Source: an uncultured Kingella sp. (GTDB taxonomy: Bacteria; Pseudomonadota; Gammaproteobacteria; Burkholderiales; Neisseriaceae). Taken from it: 22,727 nt of DNA. The notes beneath the pieces are model-generated. The model saw only the letters and a program-made list of their open reading frames with translations. It did not search any database and had not been told where the DNA came from. Every line of letters starts with the position of its first letter. Positions within the stretch are counted from its first letter, which is position 1. This document shows positions 7,563-17,105 of the stretch, one piece after another. Location of the stretch: contig CAKARD010000010.1 in the NCBI GenBank assembly GCA_916720425.1, forward strand, positions 1-22,727. The letters are read 5' to 3'. Made by a program: the position numbers and the translations under genes.

Positions 7563-8361
7563 ATTTTCTGTATTGATGTCGTTGTATGCCAAAGAGCAGC
7601 CTGATTATTTGCATCAGAGTTTGAGTAGTTTGGTGGCGCAAACCGTGCCAGCTGATGAGATTATTATGGTATTAGATGGCGCAATATCACCGCCACTACA
7701 GACAGTACTGAATGAATTTTCTGAAATTTTGCCTATTAAAATTCTTGCATTGTCTGATAATGTGGGTTTAGGTCGTGCGTTAAATGCAGGCTTAGCAATT
7801 TGTCGTCATGAATGGGTGATGCGCATGGATACAGATGATATTGCGTTGCCCCAACGATTTGAATGGCAATGTGCTTATATCGAAAAAAATCCTCATCTAG
7901 ATGTATTGGGTGGGCAAATTGCAGAATTTAGCCATACACCCAATGACGGCTCAATGCAACGCCATGTACCTTGCGATGCAAAGGCTATCTATTTGTTTGC
8001 CAAAAAACGCTGCCCTTTTAATCATATGACGGTGGCTTATCGTAAAAGCATGGTGCAATCAGTGGGTTCATATCAGCATCATTGGCATATGGAAGATTAT
8101 AATTTGTGGTTACGATTATTGGCGCATCATGCTCAAGTTGCCAATTTGCCTGAAATATTGGTTTATGCACGTACAGGCGCGTCAATGCTTCATAAACGGC
8201 GTGGTTGGTCTTATATATTGAGTGAGTGGCAGCTGTTTTGTTTAAAGCGTCAATTGCACATTCAAAGTATTTTGCCAGCATTATATTATTTGAGTATTCG
8301 CACGCTGGTACGAATTTTGCCTATTGGCTTATTGCGCCAGGTGTATCAAAAATTGCACTAA
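7546..8361 (+). CDS. Family 2 glycosyltransferase (AmsE-like)
   Basis: A 271-residue GT-A fold enzyme that transfers a sugar from a nucleotide donor to a surface glycan. The N-terminal block FSVLMSLYAKEQPDYLHQSL at 7-26, DEIIMVLDG at 37-45, the metal-binding MDTDD at 94-98 and HMEDYNLWLRL at 181-191, which holds the likely catalytic acid, are all present. The C-terminal 50 residues are hydrophobic and basic (SILPALYYLSIRTLVRILPI) and could hold it to the membrane. This layout recalls amylovoran AmsE and other lipooligosaccharide enzymes. The ATG lies inside the preceding gene (17 nt overlap). It is the last gene of the rppH run and ends 4 nt before the convergent rapZ stop. Confidence 0.88.
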   Translation: MKSKFKFSVLMSLYAKEQPDYLHQSLSSLVAQTVPADEIIMVLDGAISPPLQTVLNEFSEILPIKILALSDNVGLGRALNAGLAICRHEWVMRMDTDDIALPQRFEWQCAYIEKNPHLDVLGGQIAEFSHTPNDGSMQRHVPCDAKAIYLFAKKRCPFNHMTVAYRKSMVQSVGSYQHHWHMEDYNLWLRLLAHHAQVANLPEILVYARTGASMLHKRRGWSYILSEWQLFCLKRQLHIQSILPALYYLSIRTLVRILPIGLLRQVYQKLH

Positions 8362-8373
8362 ATAATTAAGTGC
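8355..8373. other. Small hairpin spanning both convergent stop codons
   Basis: GCACT (8355-8359) pairs with AGTGC (8369-8373) around a 9-nt AT loop. It covers the stop codons of the glycosyltransferase gene (8359-8361) and rapZ (8366-8368). There is no U-run, so terminator function is uncertain. Confidence 0.3.
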
Positions 8374-9196
8374 TTAATTGACGATGACGAACCAGAGTTT
8401 GAAAACTATCCCTGAGTTGTTGCCCCAAAATTTCAGCAACATAAACTGAACGATGTTGTCCTCCTGTACAACCAATACCGATGGTCACATAGCTGCGATT
8501 TTCATTCTTCATATGTGGCAACCAACGGCGCAAGAAATGTTCTATATCGCCAATCATATCATTAACCAAGGGTTGGGCAGCAAGATAATGTTTTATGGGT
8601 TCTTGTGTACCATTGTAGGGGCGTAACGTGGGATTGTAGTAGGGATTGGGCAGACTGCGTACATCAAATACAAAATCCGCGTTGGCGATTAAGCCATATT
8701 TAAAACCAAATGATTCTATGCCAATGAGTAAATGGTCGTGGGGTAGATTGAGCCAATGTATGATAATTCGGCGTAGTTGTTGCGCATTCATGTGCGATGT
8801 ATCTATACAATACGCCATATCACGCAAGGGTAACAGCCATAATCGTTCGTGTTCTAAACTCTCAATCAGTGTATTGTGTTGTTTGCTCAGAGGGTGGCGA
8901 CGGCGAGTTTCGGAAAAGCGACGCAGTAGCACATCTTGGTTCGCCTCCAAAAATAAAATATCGACTTGATGTCCTGCTTGGCGCAAATCGTGTTGCATGG
9001 TTTGCAGAGCTTGAGGATCAAGATTAGAACGCATATCTATGCCAATAGCTAAATTTTGCGTACCATGATGATGGATGACATGAGCGAATAAATCTAGGGG
9101 TAAATTATCCATGCAGAAAAAACCGTTATCTTCTAATGAATTCAATGCCACAGTTTTTCCCGCACCTGATAATCCGCTAATTAAGATGATTTTCAT
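8366..9196 (-). CDS. rapZ: RNase adapter / nucleotide-binding protein RapZ
   Basis: A P-loop protein of 276 residues. In E. coli RapZ delivers the GlmZ small RNA to RNase E and so tunes glmS and amino-sugar supply. Seen: the Walker A motif GLSGAGKT at 8-15, the DMRSN block near 55, DVRSLPNPYY about 178-187, and the C-terminal GCTGGQHRSVYVAE that begins the RNA-binding and metabolite-binding half. Its start lies inside hprK (20-nt overlap), so the two are translationally coupled. Whether the sRNA role holds in Neisseriaceae is not shown by the sequence. The neighbourhood ptsN-hprK-rapZ is a widespread regulatory-PTS cluster. Confidence 0.96.
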   Translation of the reverse strand: MKIILISGLSGAGKTVALNSLEDNGFFCMDNLPLDLFAHVIHHHGTQNLAIGIDMRSNLDPQALQTMQHDLRQAGHQVDILFLEANQDVLLRRFSETRRRHPLSKQHNTLIESLEHERLWLLPLRDMAYCIDTSHMNAQQLRRIIIHWLNLPHDHLLIGIESFGFKYGLIANADFVFDVRSLPNPYYNPTLRPYNGTQEPIKHYLAAQPLVNDMIGDIEHFLRRWLPHMKNENRSYVTIGIGCTGGQHRSVYVAEILGQQLRDSFQTLVRHRQLST

Positions 9197-10142
9197 GCTC
9201 TATCTCGCTGTCTTCTTTCATCATAGCTTGATGTCGTTCTAAGAATTCCTTAGTACTGTCTTTGCCACGTAATTGCAAAATATAATTGCGTACCGCAGCT
9301 TCTACCAGCACTGCTAAATTTCGTCCAGCGGCCACAGGAATAACGACAGCACGGACTTTTACATTCAAAATAGATTCCGTTTCGGTGCGAATAGTGAGCC
9401 TATCTAGCGTTTTCATATATTCATCATTGGCAGGCACCAGTTGAATGATAAGCTTGAGTTGCTTTTTTGGGCGTATGGCGGTTTCACCAAACATCTGGCG
9501 AATGTTTAAAATACCCAAGCCACGTACTTCTAAAAAATCACGCAACATGGGTGGACAACGCCCTTCTAACATTTCAGGCGCAGTACGATGCAATTCTACC
9601 GCATCATCGGCAACCAAACTGTGTCCACGCGAAATCAGCTCCAACGCCAATTCACTTTTGCCTAATCCTGATGCGCCTGTTAACAATACCCCTACTTCAA
9701 ACACATCTAAAAATACGCCATGCTTTATGGTAGACACGGCCAACATGCGTTGCAAATAAATGCGTAACACGTCCATTAAAAATGGACTTTCTAGTTTAGA
9801 AGTTAATAAAGGTACGTTATGAGTATGACAATAATCACGCAAATTTTGTGGGACGGGTAAATCGTTTGCCACAATCATTAACGCCATAGGAAAATTGAAC
9901 AATTCATCTAGACTGGTTGTATATTCAGATTGTTCCAATTTTTGCAAATAAGCGACTTCTGCCACACCTAAAACTTGTACTTGGTTGTGGTGAATAAAAT
10001 TTAAATGTCCTACCAATGCCAGCGCGGGACGATCAGCTTCTATCGTAATACGATTGTCGCTGCCTGCTGTGCCTGCTGTCCAAGCCATTTGCAATTTTTG
10101 TTGATTGTCTTGGTATAGGCGGCGGATAGAAATACTGGGCAT
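9177..10142 (-). CDS. hprK: HPr kinase/phosphorylase
   Basis: Phosphorylates and dephosphorylates HPr at its regulatory serine, linking the phosphotransferase chain to energy state. The protein has 321 residues: an N-terminal domain (about 1-130, MPSISIRRLY start, LALVGHLNFIH at 41-51) and a kinase domain with Walker A GASGLGKS at 156-163 and the HprK signature LEVRGLGILNIRQMFG at 204-219. The tail ILQLRGKDSTKEFLERH is the usual neisserial end. It begins 7 nt after the ptsN stop and overlaps rapZ. In proteobacteria that have it without sugar transport PTS, it works with PtsN, HPr and EI as a regulator only. Confidence 0.97.
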   Translation of the reverse strand: MPSISIRRLYQDNQQKLQMAWTAGTAGSDNRITIEADRPALALVGHLNFIHHNQVQVLGVAEVAYLQKLEQSEYTTSLDELFNFPMALMIVANDLPVPQNLRDYCHTHNVPLLTSKLESPFLMDVLRIYLQRMLAVSTIKHGVFLDVFEVGVLLTGASGLGKSELALELISRGHSLVADDAVELHRTAPEMLEGRCPPMLRDFLEVRGLGILNIRQMFGETAIRPKKQLKLIIQLVPANDEYMKTLDRLTIRTETESILNVKVRAVVIPVAAGRNLAVLVEAAVRNYILQLRGKDSTKEFLERHQAMMKEDSEIEHENHLN

Positions 10143-10149
10143 AATGAAT

Positions 10150-10596
10150 TTAGGCGCACAAAAGTTGTAAAGCTTCGTTAGGCGTTTGGCAGGCTAATAA
10201 AGCTTGGCGTATGGCTTTATCTGAAAAACGCCCTGCAAGATGAGACAAAATATCTAAATGCTCATTCATAGATTGTTCTGGCACCAGCAGTGCAAAAACC
10301 AAATTCACAGGTTTATTATCTGGTGCATCAAAATCCACTGCTTCATCTAGGCGGATAAATGCACCTGTTACTTGTTGTATGCAAGATGTCCGACCATGTG
10401 GGATTGCTACACCTTGTCCCAAGCCTGTTGAGCCGAGTTTTTCCCGTGCAAATAAGCAGTTAAAAATTTCTTCTTCAGGCAATTGGTTATGGTGTGCCAA
10501 CAAATGAGCCAGTTGTTCTAACAAGCGTTTTTTACTGCTTGCATCAGAATTTAATACGATATTAGAAAGAGGAAGTATGTCGCCAATGGCTTTCAT
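10150..10596 (-). CDS. ptsN: PTS IIA-like nitrogen-regulatory protein PtsN
   Basis: The last phospho-acceptor of the nitrogen-related PTS. It is a soluble regulator that takes phosphate from HPr/NPr and controls targets such as potassium uptake and stress responses in other bacteria. The 148 residues match the IIA-Ntr fold. The phosphorylated histidine should be H67 in GQGVAIPHGRT, preceded by REKLGSTGLG. DAPDNKPVNLVFALLVPE is the conserved sheet region. It is the first gene of the ptsN-hprK-rapZ operon; a plausible promoter lies 36 nt upstream of the start (10632-10660). No transport domains (IIB, IIC) are present in the window. Confidence 0.95.
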   Translation of the reverse strand: MKAIGDILPLSNIVLNSDASSKKRLLEQLAHLLAHHNQLPEEEIFNCLFAREKLGSTGLGQGVAIPHGRTSCIQQVTGAFIRLDEAVDFDAPDNKPVNLVFALLVPEQSMNEHLDILSHLAGRFSDKAIRQALLACQTPNEALQLLCA

Positions 10597-10631
10597 ATAA
10601 AATGACTTTTCACTAAAAACAGTAAGTACGG

Positions 10632-10660
10632 ATTTTAACGCTTGTTTACATGGGCGACAA
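10632..10660 (-). promoter_or_regulatory. Predicted promoter of ptsN-hprK-rapZ
   Basis: On the minus strand TTGTCG (10660-10655), a 17-nt spacer and TAAAAT (10637-10632). Directly upstream of the -35 box lies the inverted repeat CATTG-CATA-CAATG (10662-10675), which could be an operator. Confidence 0.45.
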
Positions 10661-10691
10661 TCATTGCATACAATGTTTACGTTTATAATGA

Positions 10692-11714
<1,023 letters not shown>

Positions 11715-11817
11715 GGAAATCTTTTATATTATAGTGAATTAAATTGTTATGATACGGCATTATGAGCGTCCTTTTTTATTTTAATCCACTATGATTTGAA
11801 AACTCAAGGCAATACCG

Positions 11818-11835
11818 TTGATATGATTGTATCAA
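11818..11835. promoter_or_regulatory. 18-bp inverted repeat between divergent queA and the thioredoxin gene
   Basis: TTGATA (11818-11823), the 6-base spacer TGATTG, and TATCAA (11830-11835), a perfect 6+6 dyad in the 193-bp divergent region. It is placed where a repressor or activator could sit; no protein is implied by the sequence. Confidence 0.35.
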
Positions 11836-11907
11836 TCGAAAATAGGTATAAATATGGTTTGACTGTTTGTTGCTGAAAACTTGCGTTAAAATAAAACATT
11901 TTTAATT

Positions 11908-12423
11908 ATGTATAAACGTTTTCTGGCTTGGGGTAAATCATTATTGATTTACGCGCTGGCTATTTTATTTTTGAGCTTGGCGTTAGATTATTATCGCCGC
12001 CCAGATATCCCGAAAAGTATATTAACAACCCCACTGAACACAGTGAATCAAAAAAATATTACTTTGGCACAGCTGAGCCATAATCAAATAACAGTATTGT
12101 ATTTTTGGGGTAGCTGGTGTGGGGTTTGTCGTCATACTTCGCCTGTGATAGAAGCGTTGCGTCAAGATGGAGTATCGGTGTTGGGTGTTGCCTTGTCTTC
12201 GGGTGATGCGCGTGAAGTGGCAAACTATTTGCGCCAGCATCATTGGAATTTTGATAGTGTCATAGACCAACAAGGCAACATAACACAACAATGGAAAATT
12301 AAAGTTACCCCCACCATTGTTTTGATTAAAAACGGTAAAATTATCCACACCACTACAGGATTGGCCACCTATCCTACCTTAAAAGGGCGCATATTACTGG
12401 CTTCGCTTATCAATACTTTATAA
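11908..12423 (+). CDS. Membrane-anchored TlpA/ScsD-like thiol-disulfide oxidoreductase
   Basis: A 171-residue protein with an uncleaved N-terminal membrane segment (about 11-27, LLIYALAILFLSLALDY) that should place a thioredoxin fold in the periplasm. The active site is WCGVC (C71, C74) inside VLYFWGSWCGVCRHTSPV, with the cis-proline at P135 in KVTPTIV. The family reduces or rearranges disulfides in periplasmic partners, for example in cytochrome maturation or copper tolerance. The short insertless fold and the sequence context resemble TlpA and ScsD more than DsbE. The start ATG has no good ribosome site upstream. It ends 12 nt before mfd, so the two may be cotranscribed. Confidence 0.88.
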   Translation: MYKRFLAWGKSLLIYALAILFLSLALDYYRRPDIPKSILTTPLNTVNQKNITLAQLSHNQITVLYFWGSWCGVCRHTSPVIEALRQDGVSVLGVALSSGDAREVANYLRQHHWNFDSVIDQQGNITQQWKIKVTPTIVLIKNGKIIHTTTGLATYPTLKGRILLASLINTL

Positions 12424-12435
12424 CAATTTAAAAAT

Positions 12436-15400
12436 ATGAATTATCCTATTGCTGCTACACAAAAAAAATCCATTTGGACTGAATTATCGCAAGGTTCTTT
12501 GCCTTATATTATCAGTCAGTATTTGCCACATGATCGCGTTAAAATTATCCTCACCTCTGACAGTGAAACCGCTCAACGTTTATGCCAAGCATGGCAGTTT
12601 TTTCGTCCTAATGATGTGGCCTTGTTTTTGCCTGATTGGGAAACTTTGCCTTATGAAGCTTTGTCACCACATCAGGATTTGGTGTCTGAGCGTTTGTCGG
12701 TATTGTGGCGATTAAAGCATAATCAGGTTGATGTTTTGTTTGTACCAGTTGCGACTGCCATGCAACGTCTTGCGCCCACGTCATTTTTGTTGGGACATAC
12801 GTTTTTTTTGCATACAGGACAAACGATTGATATAGAAACCTTACGACATAATTTAATACAAGCAGGCTACACTTTGGTTTCTAATGTTATGGCTTCGGGC
12901 GAATTTGCTGTACGTGGCAGTATTGTGGATCTGTTTGCTATGGGCAGCGATACGCCTTATCGTATTGATTTATTTGATACCGAAATTGACAGCATCAAGA
13001 CCTTTGACCCTGATACACAACGAACCACAGGAATAATAGAGGAAATTCGTCTTTTACCTGCCTATGAATTTCCCACTGATGAAGCCGCGCAAACAGGTTT
13101 TCGTTTGCGTTTTCGTGAACATATTTCAGGCGATCCTATGCGGGCTACGGTTTATCGCGCGGTGAGTCGTGGAGAATTTGGTGCGGGCGTGGAATACTAT
13201 TTGCCCTTATTTTTTGAGCAAGAATGCGCCAGTTTGTGGGACTATATAGATGATCATGCTTTGGTGATTGGTGCAACAGACATGGAGGCTTATGCCAACC
13301 GTTTTTGGCATGAGGTAAAATCGCGTTATACCATAGCGCAAACAAATGAAGATTATCCACCTTTGGTTCCATCATTGCTTTATATATCGCCCGATCAATG
13401 GTTGGGAATGATAAAAAAATATCCGCAAATTATATTACAAATCAACACCCCTCACGATTTGCCCGCTCTTGTTGTGAATCGCCAAGCCGAACAACCACTG
13501 GGTTTGTTACAACAGTTTTTGCACACGCACCCTACGCGTTTGCTGATTTGTGCCGATAGCTTGGGACGGCGCGAAACCATGGCGGCATTTTTTAAGCAAA
13601 ATGGCATGGATACAACCATTGTGGATAATTGGCAAGCATTTATCGATGATAATAGCCCAGTGGCGATGACGGTTGCACCCTTGAGCCAAGGTTTTTATTT
13701 ACCCAATCAATTTGCATTGGTAACCGAAAACGATTTATACCAATATACCACGCCCACTTATACACGGCGTAAAAAACACAAGACTTATGCCGATACGGCT
13801 TTGCGCGATTTGGCAGAAATCAATATTGGTGATCCTGTGGTACATGAGGAACACGGCATTGCGCGTTATATGGGTTTGGTGGTTTGGGATAATGATGAGC
13901 TCATGCAATTGGATTATGCTGATGATGCTAAATTATATGTGCCTGTATCACAATTACATCTAATTAGTCGTTATTCGGGCAGCGCGTCAGAAAACGTGAG
14001 TTTACACAAACTCGGTTCGGGTGCATGGAATAAAGCCAAACGTAAAGCAGCCGAACAAGCCCGTGATACCGCTGCCGAATTGCTCAATCTTTACGCCCAA
14101 CGCGCGGCACAAACAGGTCGTGCATTCGATATTGATGAAACCGCCTATCAAGCTTTTGCCAATGGTTTTGCTTATGAAGAAACCGAAGATCAAGCAGCTG
14201 CTATTGCTGCCGTATTACACGATTTGTCACACAGTAAACCCATGGATAGATTAATTTGTGGTGATGTGGGTTTTGGTAAAACCGAAGTGGCATTGCGCGC
14301 CGCTTTTGTGGTGGCCATGAATGGTAAACAAGTGGCCATGCTTGCACCCACCACGCTATTGGTAGAGCAACACGCGCAAAGTTTTGCTGATCGCTTTGCT
14401 GCTTTTCCAATACGTGTTGCGTCTTTGTCGCGTTTTAATAATAGCAAACAAACTCAAGCAACACTGCAAGGCATGGCGCAAGGCACAGTGGATATTGTGA
14501 TTGGAACGCATAAATTGGTTCAAGATAATATTCATTTTAAAAATTTAGGCTTGGTGATTATTGATGAAGAGCATCGCTTTGGAGTAAGACAAAAAGAGCA
14601 GTTAAAACGCCTGCGTGCCAATGTGGACATGCTCACACTCACCGCCACGCCCATTCCACGCACATTGAGTATGGCACTGGAGGGTTTGCGTGATTTCTCA
14701 CTCATTACCACCGCGCCACAACGTCGTTTGGCCGTTAAAACCTTTGTTAAACCCTTTGGTGAAGGCAGCGTACGTGAGGCCATTTTGCGTGAACTCAAAC
14801 GCGGTGGACAAGTGTTTTTCTTGCATAATGAAGTAGAAACCATTGCCAATATGTACGAAAAACTCAGCCAATGGTTGCCCGAAGCACGTATTGGTATTGC
14901 ACACGGACAATTACGTGAACGCGAATTGGAACAAGTGATGCGTGATTTTTTGCATCAACGTTACAATGTGTTATTGTGTTCTACAATTATTGAAACGGGC
15001 ATAGACATTCCCAATGCCAATACAATTTTAATTAATCGTGCGGATAAATTTGGTATTGCTCAATTGCACCAATTACGCGGACGTGTGGGACGCAGCCATC
15101 ATCAAGCCTATGCTTATTTGTTTACACCCGACTATGTAACCAAAGATGCAGCAAAACGTTTGGATGCCATTGCCGCTGCCGATGAATTGGGTGCAGGGTT
15201 TAGTCTTGCTATGCAAGATTTGGAAATTCGTGGTGCGGGTGAAATTTTGGGCGAAGGACAATCAGGTGAAATGGCACAAGTTGGTTTAACCCTCTATACC
15301 GAAATGCTCAAGCAAGCTGTACGCGATCTTAAAAAAGGACGTGTTCCTGATTTAGACGCGCCATTGGGTATCAATACCGAAATTAAACTGCATGCTCCTG

Positions 15401-15801
15401 CCTTGTTGCCCGAAGACTATTGCCCCGATGTACACGAACGTTTAGTACTTTACAAACGGTTGGCCAGCAGCGAAACACCCATGCAAATAGACCAAATTCA
15501 AGAAGAATTGATTGATCGCTTTGGTTTAACTCCGCTCCCCGTTAAAACGCTGATTGCAAGCCATCGTTTGCGATTGGTGGCCAAAGAGCTGGGTATCACA
15601 CATATAGATGCCAACGCCAGCCACATAACACTCACCTTTGGTAAACACACAAGTGTGACACCCGAAAAGCTGATTGCACTAATGCAAAGCCAAAAAAACA
15701 GTAAAATGGTCAGTGCCAACAAATTGCGTTTTAACCAAGCATACGAAGACATAGAAGCACGAATTCAAGCGATACGCAGAATATTGCAAGCTTTGTCCTA
15801 A
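12436..15801 (+). CDS. mfd: Transcription-repair coupling factor
   Basis: Displaces RNA polymerase stalled at DNA lesions and recruits UvrA for nucleotide excision repair. The protein has 1121 residues, the normal length. The N-terminal UvrB-like module includes LPDWETLPYEALSPHQDL about 55-72. The polymerase-interacting region begins near 465 with GDPVVHEEHGIARYMGL. The helicase core has Walker A GDVGFGKTEVA about 609-619, the DEEH box in IIDEEHRFG about 708-716, TATPIPRTLS about 737-746, STIIETGIDIPNANT about 853-867 and QLRGRVGRS about 879-887. The C-terminal TRCF domain follows (DYCPDVHERLVLYKRL). Nothing is missing or shifted. It lies 12 nt downstream of the thioredoxin gene, with murU following after 67 nt. 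Confidence 0.98.
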   Translation: MNYPIAATQKKSIWTELSQGSLPYIISQYLPHDRVKIILTSDSETAQRLCQAWQFFRPNDVALFLPDWETLPYEALSPHQDLVSERLSVLWRLKHNQVDVLFVPVATAMQRLAPTSFLLGHTFFLHTGQTIDIETLRHNLIQAGYTLVSNVMASGEFAVRGSIVDLFAMGSDTPYRIDLFDTEIDSIKTFDPDTQRTTGIIEEIRLLPAYEFPTDEAAQTGFRLRFREHISGDPMRATVYRAVSRGEFGAGVEYYLPLFFEQECASLWDYIDDHALVIGATDMEAYANRFWHEVKSRYTIAQTNEDYPPLVPSLLYISPDQWLGMIKKYPQIILQINTPHDLPALVVNRQAEQPLGLLQQFLHTHPTRLLICADSLGRRETMAAFFKQNGMDTTIVDNWQAFIDDNSPVAMTVAPLSQGFYLPNQFALVTENDLYQYTTPTYTRRKKHKTYADTALRDLAEINIGDPVVHEEHGIARYMGLVVWDNDELMQLDYADDAKLYVPVSQLHLISRYSGSASENVSLHKLGSGAWNKAKRKAAEQARDTAAELLNLYAQRAAQTGRAFDIDETAYQAFANGFAYEETEDQAAAIAAVLHDLSHSKPMDRLICGDVGFGKTEVALRAAFVVAMNGKQVAMLAPTTLLVEQHAQSFADRFAAFPIRVASLSRFNNSKQTQATLQGMAQGTVDIVIGTHKLVQDNIHFKNLGLVIIDEEHRFGVRQKEQLKRLRANVDMLTLTATPIPRTLSMALEGLRDFSLITTAPQRRLAVKTFVKPFGEGSVREAILRELKRGGQVFFLHNEVETIANMYEKLSQWLPEARIGIAHGQLRERELEQVMRDFLHQRYNVLLCSTIIETGIDIPNANTILINRADKFGIAQLHQLRGRVGRSHHQAYAYLFTPDYVTKDAAKRLDAIAAADELGAGFSLAMQDLEIRGAGEILGEGQSGEMAQVGLTLYTEMLKQAVRDLKKGRVPDLDAPLGINTEIKLHAPALLPEDYCPDVHERLVLYKRLASSETPMQIDQIQEELIDRFGLTPLPVKTLIASHRLRLVAKELGITHIDANASHITLTFGKHTSVTPEKLIALMQSQKNSKMVSANKLRFNQAYEDIEARIQAIRRILQALS

Positions 15802-15810
15802 ATTGTAAAC

Positions 15811-15844
15811 ATGCGTTGTGTTGCGTACCACACAAGAGGCGCAT
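15811..15844 (+). other. Hairpin in the mfd-murU gap
   Basis: ATGCG (15811-15815) pairs with CGCAT (15840-15844), and inside it TTGTGT (15816-15821) pairs with ACACAA (15830-15835). GAGG at 15836-15839 is left as a bulge. There is no U-run, so it is not a standard terminator; it would lie in the murU leader if that gene is cotranscribed with mfd. Confidence 0.4.
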
Positions 15845-15868
15845 AAACCCCAATATTAAGGAATTCTC

Positions 15869-16570
15869 ATGAAAGCCATGATTTTAGCTGCAGGTCGCGG
15901 TGAGCGCATGCGCCCCCTTACCGATCACACCCCCAAACCCCTATTGTATGTGGGTAATCAACCACTCATTGCTTGGCATTTGCAACGTTTGCATCAAGCT
16001 GGAATCACTGAAATTGTGATTAATCACGCCTGGTTGGGAAAACAAATAGAAGACACTTTGGGCAATGGTAAAAAATGGGGCGTTCATATCCACTATTCTC
16101 CCGAAAAGGATAAAGGCTTAGAAACAGCAGGCGGCATTGCTACGGCATTGCCTTTGCTGGGGAAAGAACCATTTTTAGTTGTCAACGGTGATGTGCTAAC
16201 GGATATAAATTTTACTCAAGCTTATGATATTGCTAACCAAATCGCACAGCAAGACACTTTGGCGCATATATGGTTGGTTGACAATCCCCCCCACAATCCA
16301 CAGGGTGATTTTGGTTTAGATGGTGCGGGGCGCGTTTACGCCACACCCAATACAGGCAAAGCGGGTACATTTAGTGGTACAGGCGTATATTCACCGCGTT
16401 TATTTGCGGATACACCCGCACACACGCCCGCCAAATTGGCCCCATTATTACGGCAGGCCATGCAACAACAACAAATAACAGGCAGTTGGCACGCGGGATT
16501 ATGGATTGATGTTGGCACGCCAGAACGCTTGCAAGAAGCGAACCATTGGGCCAAACGGCATCATATCTAA
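15869..16570 (+). CDS. murU: N-acetylmuramate alpha-1-phosphate uridylyltransferase (MurU-like)
   Basis: Makes UDP-MurNAc from MurNAc-1-phosphate in the recycling route that bypasses new synthesis of the peptidoglycan precursor. The 233-residue nucleotidyltransferase starts MKAMILAAGRGERMRPLTDH, followed by TPKPL at 21-25, the activated-phosphate loop. Metal-binding NGDVLTD is at 106-112 and WIDVGTPERL at 212-221. The length and ETAGGI (85-90) fit MurU better than the longer RfbA/GalU types. Heptose-1-phosphate guanylyltransferases are the main alternative, and gmhB occurs elsewhere in the window. AmgK, the usual partner kinase, is not adjacent. AAGGAATTCTC before ATG gives a good ribosome site. 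Confidence 0.85.
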   Translation: MKAMILAAGRGERMRPLTDHTPKPLLYVGNQPLIAWHLQRLHQAGITEIVINHAWLGKQIEDTLGNGKKWGVHIHYSPEKDKGLETAGGIATALPLLGKEPFLVVNGDVLTDINFTQAYDIANQIAQQDTLAHIWLVDNPPHNPQGDFGLDGAGRVYATPNTGKAGTFSGTGVYSPRLFADTPAHTPAKLAPLLRQAMQQQQITGSWHAGLWIDVGTPERLQEANHWAKRHHI

Positions 16571-16655
16571 ACATACAGATGGTTACCATTTAAGACAGTT
16601 GTCCGTTTTGGTGTCCACTACCACATAGATCCCCCTCAATGTTGTAAAAATGGTA

Positions 16656-16686
16656 AAAAATAAAAAAAGGGGCAGCAAATGCCCCT
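16656..16686 (-). terminator. Intrinsic terminator of cassette copy 1
   Basis: AGGGGCA (16668-16674) pairs with TGCCCCT (16680-16686), 7 bp with a 5-nt loop. On the minus strand it is followed by T7, A and T6. This is a textbook shape directly behind the ~127-aa gene. Confidence 0.9.
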
Positions 16687-16697
16687 CTATACTTAAT

Positions 16698-17081
16698 TTA
16701 TTTAGCGCACAGTTTTTCGAGATAAGGAACTGCTCTTTCCAAACGATCTATGGTTATTTGTTTATTGTATGAAGCATAGTTCTTCTTATACAGCCATTCA
16801 TCCGCCAAAGCCGCTAAATCCCGCTGCCCACGTAGATAGGCAATCACCATGCGGCGAGGCAATATCCCTGTGGTGAACCCATAATCCCACACATTTTTTG
16901 GGCTATCCTGATAAACCATATGGCGGTCAATATAGGTTTCCACATCGTCGTAGGTATCAATCCATGCTACTTCCTGCAGCTTCTGATCCCAATGAGCCAA
17001 CAGCGCCTCTATCTCGGTTTCGGTTTTGTAGTCGCATGCCGGTCCGGTGTGATACCAGGTTTTGGACAGGTAGTATTCCAT
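16698..17081 (-). CDS. Hypothetical ~127-aa protein of cassette copy 1 (possible immunity protein)
   Basis: I do not recognise this family. The protein is soluble, aromatic and acidic (MEYYLSKTWYHTGPACDY at the start, then WIDTYDDVETYIDRHMVYQD) and ends in a helical RLERAVPYLEKLCAK. This compact aromatic/acidic style is common in immunity proteins of polymorphic toxins, but that is inference. I prefer the ATG at 17081: the G-rich GGGGTGG lies 5 nt before it. A GTG at 17090 would add three residues. It begins 24 nt after the stop of the 266-aa gene, so the two form one unit closed by the terminator at 16656-16686. Its sequence is identical to that of 19006-19389. Confidence 0.75.
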   Translation of the reverse strand: MEYYLSKTWYHTGPACDYKTETEIEALLAHWDQKLQEVAWIDTYDDVETYIDRHMVYQDSPKNVWDYGFTTGILPRRMVIAYLRGQRDLAALADEWLYKKNYASYNKQITIDRLERAVPYLEKLCAK

Positions 17082-17105
17082 ATCGACCACCCCACCCCTA
17101 ATTAA

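Noticed and set aside
16898..17101. Plus-strand frames inside the cassette repeat (also 19206-19409 and 17343-17657)
   Set aside because: They lie opposite the minus-strand cassette genes, lack ribosome sites and are repeated only because the DNA is repeated.
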